From Chlamydiota bacterium (GTDB taxonomy: Bacteria > Chlamydiota > Chlamydiia > Chlamydiales > Rhabdochlamydiaceae), in NCBI GenBank assembly GCA_011065225.1, contig JAAKFC010000013.1:1-15937 (forward strand): a DNA stretch of 15,937 nucleotides, in the 5' to 3' direction. Numbering within the stretch: the first letter of the stretch is position 1; the number at the start of each line of letters is the position of its first letter. Below are positions 1 to 7,400 of this stretch, in pieces. Under the pieces are notes generated by a model. It did no database searches, was not told the DNA's origin, and saw nothing but the letters and a program-made list of their open reading frames with translations. Both the position numbers and the translations under genes were made by a program.

Positions 1-1165
1 GATTTCGTCCCCAAATTTCATATGTGCCATGAATATAAGTAGGGATAATCGCTGCTTGTGATCGCATGAGAAGCATTCCTATTCCTGGTTTGATTTCTCC
101 AATTTCTCCATCCATCCTTCCCCCTTCTGGAAAGAGAATGATTTGCTTCCCTTCTTTTAAGAGTTGCAAGATGGTTTTAAAGACGAAAACATCTCCTACA
201 TCTCCCTTAATCGGATGGGAGTTGAGAGCTTGGATAAATCGGCCAAAAAGAAAAGGTTTGAATAGTTCTTCCTTAGCAAGAAAATGGACCTCTCCCGGCC
301 AAGAAATAGCTGCCAGGGGCGGATCAAAATAAGAATTGTGATTGGGGGCAATGATCGCTTCTCTTTTGACATAATGTTCTAAGCCATAGATTTTATGGCG
401 ATAGAAAATTTTGAAGAAGCACCAAGAAAAAAAGATAACGACTCGATAGGAAAAACACATTTTGCGCGAGTGAAGCCAAGTGGGAATCATCTTGTTTGCT
501 CTTTCGCGATAACAATCGACAATTTTTTGCACGATGGTTTCTATATCGAGATTGGATGTGTCGATGCGAATCGCCTTTTTTGGACATTTTAGAGGAGCGA
601 GCTTGCGTGTGCGGTCATAGGTATCGCGGCGCCTCAGTTCTTCCTGCATTTTCTTTTCATCGAAATCTTTAGCCTCTTTTGGAAGTTTTTCTTGCATTTC
701 TTTCAATCTTCTCTGTGCACGAATTTCAGGACGAGCATCGAGAAAGATTTTGAGATCAGCATTGGGAAATACCACAGAGCCCATATCGCGTCCTTCGAAA
801 ACAGCGCTTTGTGCATCCCCCCATTTCCGTTGCAACTTCCACATGGCTTTTCGCACATTTGGCATGGCGGAAATTTCTGAAACTATTTCATTGACTTTTT
901 GGGTCCGAATTTCATCTGTGACATCATCATCGCCAATGAAATAGCGCTTTTCCTCATCAACTAAGTGGATGTTAAAAGCAAATATTTCTAAGAAACGATC
1001 GATGGCTCTAGTATCTGATAGGGAAATATTTTCTCTAATTAAACCATAAGAGACACAGCGATACATCGCTCCAGTGTCGAAATAGATCATCCCCAGCCTT
1101 TCAGCAACTTTCTTAGCTATGGTTGTCTTGCCTGATCCTGATGGACCGTCAATGGTGATAATCAT
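1..1165 (-). CDS. cmk-plsC: Cmk-PlsC fusion: cytidylate kinase joined to 1-acyl-sn-glycerol-3-phosphate acyltransferase (partial)
   Basis: One uninterrupted minus-strand frame begins at ATG 1165-1163 and leaves the window after residue 388. I checked the frame codon by codon across the junction and found no stop. Residues 1 to about 220 are cytidylate kinase (CMP/dCMP + ATP to CDP/dCDP): P-loop GPSGSGKT at 7-14, then FDTGAMYR, then EGRDMGSVVFPNADLKIF. Residues about 222-250 form a basic, hydrophobic linker (YRVVIFFSWCFFKIFY) that looks like the membrane-anchoring start of a PlsC. After it comes the acyltransferase (lysophosphatidate to phosphatidate): NHNSYFD with H276 and D281 (the HX4D motif), FPEGGR at 345-350, and IIPTYIHG near the edge. 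In Chlamydiaceae these are, from memory, two adjacent genes. The ATG overlaps the cdsA stop as ATGA, so translation is probably coupled. Internal Met codons at 490 and 460 lack a Shine-Dalgarno, which argues against a separate plsC start. The C-terminus is missing from the window. Confidence 0.93.
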   Translation of the reverse strand, partial: MIITIDGPSGSGKTTIAKKVAERLGMIYFDTGAMYRCVSYGLIRENISLSDTRAIDRFLEIFAFNIHLVDEEKRYFIGDDDVTDEIRTQKVNEIVSEISAMPNVRKAMWKLQRKWGDAQSAVFEGRDMGSVVFPNADLKIFLDARPEIRAQRRLKEMQEKLPKEAKDFDEKKMQEELRRRDTYDRTRKLAPLKCPKKAIRIDTSNLDIETIVQKIVDCYRERANKMIPTWLHSRKMCFSYRVVIFFSWCFFKIFYRHKIYGLEHYVKREAIIAPNHNSYFDPPLAAISWPGEVHFLAKEELFKPFLFGRFIQALNSHPIKGDVGDVFVFKTILQLLKEGKQIILFPEGGRMDGEIGEIKPGIGMLLMRSQAAIIPTYIHGTYEIWGRN

Positions 1166-2037
1166 GACAGAGTGTACCAACGCAAATAAAAGTAAACGAT
1201 GGGAGCTGTGAAGATCAGAGAATCGATCATGTCAAGTACCCCTCCCAATCCTGGAATCCGATTGCTATCTTTGACGTCGGCATCTCTTTTGAGCATAGAT
1301 TCTGCAAGGTCACCAATTTGCCCAAAAACACCGATGAGAAGGCCCAGCCAAAGTGCATCGAGATATTTTAAAGGAAAAGTGGTCCCCGCATAAGTTTTTC
1401 CTAAATAGACCATTCCCAAACTGAAAAGGACAGCACAAGCAAGCCCTCCAATCCCACCCTCAACTGTTTTCTTAGGGCTTAAAATAGGCGCTAGTGCGGT
1501 TTTGCCCCATAGACGCCCAATAAAATAGGCGCCTACATCTGTGATCTTGGTCACAGCAATGAGGTAAAAAAGCCACCATCTCCCGTCAATTACTGGCGAC
1601 GGGCCTATGGGATAGAGAATCGCCAGCATGTAACTCAAAGGGACAGCCACATAGGCAACGCCAAAGAAATCGACGGCGACATTTACCAGGGCTTCTTCCG
1701 CTTTTCGGAACCGATTTAAAAAGAAAAGTCCCAGCCCTACGGCAAAGATAAAAACAGGCAACTCCTGCGAATGGATCCACTTATGAGCAATGAAAAAAGC
1801 GACCACTTCACAGGCAGCAACAATCACCATTAAAGTAACTGCCGGTTTGACTCCTTTTGTACTTGCAAGCTTAGCATATTCCCAAACCCCAACAGCTGCC
1901 ATAGCAGCAACTGCTGCAACGACAAAGACACTGACAATGGGATTTGCAGAAAACGCGATGAGAAGGATGAGAACAAAAAAAATTGCGATTGTCACGGAAA
2001 ATCTTTTGCTTAAATCTGCGAATTGATTGAATTTCAT
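1162..2037 (-). CDS. cdsA: Phosphatidate cytidylyltransferase (CDP-diacylglycerol synthase)
   Basis: CdsA converts phosphatidate and CTP to CDP-diacylglycerol in the inner membrane, the branch point for phospholipid synthesis. The 291-residue protein is strongly hydrophobic, with several membrane segments starting at about residue 14. It carries SPKKTVEGGIGG and the C-terminal family signature region, GDLAESMLKRDADVKDSN followed by PGLGGVLDMIDS. Two signature positions differ from the common bacterial pattern: Leu replaces His in the GHGG element, and Met replaces Arg after LD. I believe chlamydial homologues share at least the first change, but could not check. The start codon overlaps the uppS stop by four bases (ATGA) and its own stop overlaps the start of cmk-plsC the same way, so the three genes are one translationally coupled unit. 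Its substrate is the product of the PlsC half of the next gene. Confidence 0.95.
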   Translation of the reverse strand: MKFNQFADLSKRFSVTIAIFFVLILLIAFSANPIVSVFVVAAVAAMAAVGVWEYAKLASTKGVKPAVTLMVIVAACEVVAFFIAHKWIHSQELPVFIFAVGLGLFFLNRFRKAEEALVNVAVDFFGVAYVAVPLSYMLAILYPIGPSPVIDGRWWLFYLIAVTKITDVGAYFIGRLWGKTALAPILSPKKTVEGGIGGLACAVLFSLGMVYLGKTYAGTTFPLKYLDALWLGLLIGVFGQIGDLAESMLKRDADVKDSNRIPGLGGVLDMIDSLIFTAPIVYFYLRWYTLS

Positions 2038-2798
2038 GACCCTATCCTCAAGTTTTTCTTTTGGTATTCGAGAATAGCCTCAAGTAAATTTTTTTCCGAG
2101 AAATCAGGCCAGAGAACATCTGTCATGAATACTTCACTATATGAAATCTGCCACAATAAAAAGTTGCTGAGACGACTCTCTCCACTGGTTCGGATCAAAA
2201 GATCGGGATCTTTCCATCTCGATGTATCGAGATAACTTGCAATGAGCTCTTCAGTAATTTCCTCCTTTGAAAGCTTCTTTGAAAGACAATCTTCGACTAT
2301 TGCCGAAACCGCCCTCTTGAGCTCATCTCTCCCTCCATAATTGAGCGCAAGGACTAAATTGAAGCGTTCCCCCCCTTTTGTTGTCTCAATAGCATCATCA
2401 AGAGTTTTTCGCACATCATGAGGAAGTTTGGACATATCTCCAATGACATCAAGGCGGACTCCTTCTTCGAGCATCAGATTTTTCTGTTTTACTATATAGG
2501 TTTTGAAAAGTTTCATCAAAGCTTCGACTTCCTCAGGGGTGCGTTTCCAATTTTCAGTAGAAAAGGCATACACTGTCAAAACTTCAACACCCAATTCCGA
2601 CGCTGCCCGTACAATCTGCAGGAGAGTTTCGGCTCCTTGAAAATGCCCAGCCATGGGAAGAAGACCATGCAACATGGCCCAGCGACGATTCCCATCCATA
2701 ATAATAGCAATATGTTTTGGAATACGAAAACGATTCAAAGTGAGAAGATTCTTTTCAGGATAGATTCTATTTGGTGGCAAAATTGTATTCACATCCAT
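2034..2798 (-). CDS. uppS: Isoprenyl transferase (undecaprenyl diphosphate synthase)
   Basis: UppS is a cytosolic cis-prenyltransferase that extends farnesyl diphosphate with isopentenyl diphosphate to the C55 carrier used for peptidoglycan and glycan precursors. The 254-residue protein shows the family motifs in order: HIAIIMDGNRRWA with the catalytic Asp at residue 35, then GVEVLTVYAFSTENWKR, and near the C-terminus DLLIRTSGE followed by RLSNFLLWQ and a YSEV/WPDF block. Its length is normal for the family. The ATG lies 10 bases inside the end of purA, and its TGA overlaps the cdsA start by four bases. The first 25 or so residues precede the conserved core, so a start slightly downstream is possible, but the overlap fits this tightly packed operon. 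Confidence 0.95.
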   Translation of the reverse strand: MDVNTILPPNRIYPEKNLLTLNRFRIPKHIAIIMDGNRRWAMLHGLLPMAGHFQGAETLLQIVRAASELGVEVLTVYAFSTENWKRTPEEVEALMKLFKTYIVKQKNLMLEEGVRLDVIGDMSKLPHDVRKTLDDAIETTKGGERFNLVLALNYGGRDELKRAVSAIVEDCLSKKLSKEEITEELIASYLDTSRWKDPDLLIRTSGESRLSNFLLWQISYSEVFMTDVLWPDFSEKNLLEAILEYQKKNLRIGS

Positions 2799-4084
2799 TC
2801 CTCATCTACTTCTATCGTTTCTTCACGCGCGGGGCCCACAGAAATCATTCCTATAGATACATTGCAAAATTCTTCGATCCTATCGATGTACTTGCGTGCA
2901 TTTTTTGGAAGTTCGCGAATTTTTTCAACTTCTTTTGTCGACGTTTGCCAACCAGGTATGGTTTCATAGATCGGTTCAATACGCTCCCAGTCTTCAATAA
3001 GAGGAGGGGGTTTATCAATTTTTTGCCCATCCAAAAAATAGCCAACACAAATACAAATCTCAGGTAATACATCAAGAATATCGAGTTTGGTTAAAACAAG
3101 TTGGGTAACCCCATTCAATACAGCAGCATGACGGGCGAGCACGAGATCGAGCCAGCCAATTCTTCTTACCCTTCCTGTCGTAGTTCCCACTTCACGAAAA
3201 TCTTGGGCCTTTTGGAAATTTTCAAGTGTGTCAGGATCCACTGCTGTGGGAAGAGGTCCTGCTCCTACTCTCGTCGTGTAGGCCTTAAGCACGCCAAAGA
3301 TTTCATCAATGTATCTCGGTCCAATGCCAGCTCCTGCACAAATACCCGATGCAAGAGTAGAGGATGACGTTACATATGGATAACTCCCATAAATCGTATC
3401 GAGAAGTGTTCCATGAGCCCCTTCAAATAAAACCGTTTCATCGCGAAAGAGTGCCTCACTAATCCTCCCTTCGACATCGGTTATAAAGGGACGGAGAAAT
3501 TCTCCAAAAATCGCATATTCCTCAAATATTGCCTTCACATCGATTGGTTTTTGCCCAAAAATCTTTTCCAACATAAGATTTTTCATCTCATAGAATAGAT
3601 GCAATTTTTTTTCAAAAATATCTGGGCGAATGAGTTCTGCCATTCTGAGGCCAACTCGCGAGGAGCGATCTTCGATGCATGGACCAATCCCCCGCCCAGT
3701 TGTTCCAATTGCTTTTTTCCCCTTTTTTTCTTCATGAAGACGATCAAGAAGGCAGTGGATAGGGAAAATGACATGAGCATATGGCGAAATATGGAGACGG
3801 TGCATCAGGGCAATGCCTCCTTCTTCAGCGTTTTTGATCTCCTCAGTGAGAACCTTGGGGTCAATCAAACACCCTCCTGCAATATAACAATGCGCATGGG
3901 GGTGAAGAATTCCTGAGGGAAGAAGATGGAGGGCCAATTCTTTCCCCTCCGTTTTAATAGTATGACCCGCATTATTTCCCCCTTGCGAGCGAACGATATG
4001 AGAAGCACGAGAGGCAAGCAAGTCAACGACTTTTCCTTTTCCCTCATCCCCCCACTGAAGGCCAATAACAATTATTCCAGGCAT
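2789..4084 (-). CDS. purA: Adenylosuccinate synthetase
   Basis: PurA makes adenylosuccinate from IMP, aspartate and GTP, the first committed step from IMP to AMP, in the cytosol. The 431-residue protein has the N-terminal GLQWGDEGKGK loop (catalytic Asp at 13), QGGNNAGHT with the catalytic His at 41, GTTGRGIGP, GAHGTLLD, and further on VGAGPLPT, TTTGRVRR and the base-binding TKLDILD. All core residues I can check are present. It is the first gene of the minus-strand operon and its end overlaps the uppS start by 10 bases. No clear Shine-Dalgarno precedes the ATG. A 163-bp palindromic repeat ends 34 bases upstream. The Chlamydiaceae lack this enzyme as far as I recall, so its presence points to a chlamydia with greater purine autonomy. 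Confidence 0.96.
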   Translation of the reverse strand: MPGIIVIGLQWGDEGKGKVVDLLASRASHIVRSQGGNNAGHTIKTEGKELALHLLPSGILHPHAHCYIAGGCLIDPKVLTEEIKNAEEGGIALMHRLHISPYAHVIFPIHCLLDRLHEEKKGKKAIGTTGRGIGPCIEDRSSRVGLRMAELIRPDIFEKKLHLFYEMKNLMLEKIFGQKPIDVKAIFEEYAIFGEFLRPFITDVEGRISEALFRDETVLFEGAHGTLLDTIYGSYPYVTSSSTLASGICAGAGIGPRYIDEIFGVLKAYTTRVGAGPLPTAVDPDTLENFQKAQDFREVGTTTGRVRRIGWLDLVLARHAAVLNGVTQLVLTKLDILDVLPEICICVGYFLDGQKIDKPPPLIEDWERIEPIYETIPGWQTSTKEVEKIRELPKNARKYIDRIEEFCNVSIGMISVGPAREETIEVDEEWM

Positions 4085-4118
4085 TTTGAAAATTTGCTAA
4101 TTCAAGAGATATCCTTAA

Positions 4119-4281
4119 TATACACATCTGAATTGAAGAATTGGAATTTTGCCAAAATCGGGGCCCTGAATTTCGAAGCTTCGAAGCAGCTCATATTCCT
4201 GAATATGAGCGATGGAGAAGATTCGAAAGGCAGGGATTTCCGATGAAGGGGAAAACCAATTCTTTATTCACGATGTGTATA
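4119..4281. repeat. 163-bp palindromic MITE-like repeat, copy 1
   Basis: The segment begins TATACACATC and ends GATGTGTATA. The 26-base terminal arms match as an inverted repeat at about 20 of 26 positions, both reaching the shared block AAGAATTGG. The match continues inward with interruptions (for example ATCGG/CCGAT, TTTCGAA/TTCGAAA) to a perfect central hairpin, GCTCATATTC/GAATATGAGC, with a two-base loop. The element is therefore an imperfect palindrome along its whole length. A second copy of identical length lies at 13815-13977. If the true terminal repeat is TACACATC, the outer TA on each side would be a TA target duplication of the kind made by IS630/Tc1-type elements; that is inference. 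The segment fills most of the divergent purA/secDF spacer and stops 34 bases from the purA ATG. It has no coding capacity of its own that I trust. Confidence 0.85.
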
Positions 4282-4402
4282 ACATAATCCTCAGTTGAAA
4301 AGAAAGAAAAAACAGCGAGACAATTTTTTTTTTGAGTAGACAATTTCCATTTGGTCAGCTACTCTTACTTTCTTAAGGATTCATTTATCTACTAGGAAAT
4401 CA
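4282..4402. promoter_or_regulatory. secDF upstream region with a 20-bp-spaced direct repeat and a T10 tract
   Basis: The 121 bases between the palindromic repeat and secDF contain two exact copies of AGACAATTT at 4318-4326 and 4338-4346, 20 bases apart. A run of ten T residues (4324-4333) follows the first copy. A 6-bp dyad, GAGTAG/CTACTC, spans 4334-4364. AGGAA at 4394-4398 is a reasonable ribosome binding site for the secDF ATG at 4403. I could not identify a -35/-10 pair with good spacing on either strand, so the promoters for secDF and purA are unassigned. Two tandem sites about two helical turns apart would suit a regulator, but this is only a sequence observation. Confidence 0.3.
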
Positions 4403-7400
4403 ATGGAAAAAAGAAAGCGTTGGCAGCAATTGATCATCTTAGGTGTGCTCTTTTTGACGGTGTACAATATTTTACCGACCGTCTTTTTCTACTCCAAACA
4501 ATTAAAAAATCCAATTCACAAGGAAGCTGCATCGAAAATTTCTTTTAATATCATGGATCGGGTCAATCAACTCGAAGATGAAGTAGAGTCATGGCTCGCT
4601 TCTTTTTGCAAAGCCCTTCATCTCAAACCCAATGGCATTCTTCTTGACTCCGAAAATCCTCAGCATATCTCTGTTACATTCAAAAACACTGAAGATGCCA
4701 ATACCTTTCGAAAGGCGCTCCCTAGAGCCGGTTCTCTCATTTCTTTTGTTCCAAGTCAGCTTTCCCTTTATGACACAGGCGATATCTCTTCAAAAACGGT
4801 CATCGTTCAAAGAAAAATCCCCTTACATTTTGCCCCGTCGCAAAAGGAAAAATTTTTCCAATTCTCAGAAAAATATACTGCAAATGGCTCACCTACGCCT
4901 CTCTATCGCGCACTCATTTTTGATCGGGCACTGCAGCTGGGGATGGCCATCGGCGGGCCAAGTGAAAATGCAGGACTTGTTCAAGCAGCCATAACGAAAG
5001 AAAGCGGACAGGAAAAAGTTGATCTCACACTCAGAATTTCCCAAAATTTGCTCTCTTTTGTAAAAGCTTTTGGAGAAAATGATGCCGCAGCAAAGCGCAT
5101 GTTTGCCTCTTTTTCTCAAATCGACACTCCCAAACGGGACACCTTTATTCAAAATTTTATTCAAACTGTCGTCCAGACAAAAGATCAGCTGAAATTGGAG
5201 AGGATTAGTTTGCAATCCGAAGCCCAGTCTCTTCAAGCTAAAGGAGACTTTCTTGAAACCACCAAGAAGCAGCGCTTAGAACAACTTCTAACACAGGAAA
5301 AAACTTTAGAAGATGCCGAAGGCCTTCTCAAGAAACACAAACTCGCTTTTGCAGCAGGCCACGCTCCCTGGACATACGAGTCCTTAAGCACGAGGCTCGA
5401 TGAAAGTTTCGTAATTACAGAAGAAAAGGGAAAGAAACTCCAAACTCTCTTTTTCGAAGATCGGAATCCCTACATCAAAGCTCTTACGATCAACTGGGGC
5501 AATGAGACGATTGAATTTGATCTCTTTTCTGATTTGATCTCCCTAAAAGAGAAAATGCAGGCCCAAGGAAAGCAATTTCTTAAGGATCAAGTGGATCAAT
5601 TCATCTATAACGAAATTGCCTATAACTCCCGCCTTTCAGGGGAACAAATCAAACCCCATGGCAACCACTTTCTAGTGAAATTGAACAAATTAGAAGGAAG
5701 CAACAGCTTTCTTACCCTGCGCCTATCCGAGATTGCAGCAGCTCGCGCCGATGAAATCCATCAATCCCTCTCTAATCATTGGAATCCCAGACATGCTGAT
5801 TTAAAAAGAGAAGCCTTCCCCATTTGGGATTATGCGACCTATCAGCAATTGCCAGCACATGAGCGCAAGCTTGGTCTTCTCGTCTATGCTCCTGCTTGCC
5901 AAGCAGAGACTCCCAAACATGGCCTCCACAACAACTCCATTTATGTCATTGCCAAAGGTCTCGATAAAATTCTCCAAAAGATCCAGGCAACATCCAATTC
6001 GGAAGATTCGAAGCAATTCTTCAAAGATTTCAACGCTCTTAAGGTTCTCCTTCAACAAAATGGTATGTTTGGTTACCCAGGTAGCACTCTTGCAACAAGT
6101 GACCTTACAGGCCATTTCGTCTTTGAAGCAGAAGATTTTTATCTCCCTGTTCTGAGTGCCACTCGCGAAGATTTTTCAGTGAATGGAACCAAGCGCTTTG
6201 CTGTGCTCGAATTCACGAATGTCCTGCAGAGACTCCTCACACAAAATAAAATCGAAAATCACATCCATGAAGATCTCTTGAAGTGGCGCGATGACTATCA
6301 TGCAGCGCAATTGGGTCTGAGTGGAGCCAATGCATATGATGTCCCCAAACCAACAAAAAATGCTCTATGGAGCAATTTTAAGCTCAGCTGTAAAAAATAC
6401 TTCCGCGGAGATGAGCGCAAAGTCCTGCATTGGGGGCTCGACTTGTCTGGTGGAAAAACAGTCCAAATTGAACTGCGCGATCAAAACAATCGACAAGTAA
6501 CCAGCGATGAGGAAATCAACCAGGGAATCAATGAGCTCTATGAAAGAGTCAACAAAATGGGTGTTTCTGAGGTGAGCATCCGAAGAGAAGGGAATCTCAT
6601 TACTTTAGATTTCCCTGGATCTCAGGAACTTTCTGCAAATGAGCTCATCAAAGCCTCTACCATGTACTTCCACTTGGTCAATGAGAAATTCAACGAGAAC
6701 AATCCAAGCCTTGCAGAAGCTTCGAATCAATTCTTGCAAGACATCTGGAATGAAGCCGTTGTCACTGGTTGCAAAACTGCCGAAGAAATCAACCAGATCG
6801 CTTGGCGGCACATGCATGGCGACTGCTTTGATCCCGATGTACTACAACCACGAAGTGAAGCGGCTCGCACACTCTATGAAAATGGCCTACGCCTTGCCAG
6901 TTCTCAAGACCATACTGGCAGCAACCTCTTCAATGATGCCATCTCTATGATTGCCCTCCAACGTGGAGAAGATTTTACAGAGTGGCGAGGGAAAACTCAT
7001 CCTCTTGAAATCGTCTTCCGCAACTTTGCTGTAGAAGGTGCAAATCTAAAAAATGTACAGGCGGGCTACGACACCACCAAGGGAAACTTCCTCAATTTCG
7101 AAATCAAAGGAAAAGAAACTCTCAAAACAGGAGAAAAGATCCACCCGCGCGATGATCTTTTTGCCTGGACATCCCAGTTCTCCAAAGATAAAATCTCTGG
7201 AACCCCCAATGCGAGTTTCTCAGGAGGCGAGGGATGGAGAATGGCTGTCCTTCTCAATGGCAGCATCATCACATCTCCTACATTGAACTTTCCCATTAAG
7301 GAAGGGGGCGTTATTGAAGGGAGCTTTACGCAGCGCGAAGTGGATCAGCTTGAAGCCGATCTGAAAGCGGGATCTCTTTCCTTTACCCCACGCATTCTCT

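Noticed and set aside
393..587. Short minus-strand frame inside the fusion gene that might have indicated a broken junction between cmk and plsC
   Set aside because: It is in another frame. The cmk-plsC frame itself reads through this stretch with sensible kinase and acyltransferase residues and no stop.
2418..2969. 183-codon plus-strand open frame opposite uppS and purA
   Set aside because: It is a shadow of two well-supported genes, with low-complexity Ser/Ile-rich sequence, no motif and no ribosome binding site.
3926..4246. Plus-strand frame running from antisense purA into the first palindromic repeat
   Set aside because: Most of it is antisense to purA. The repeat part reads similarly in copy 2 only because the DNA repeats, and there the same frame soon hits a stop.
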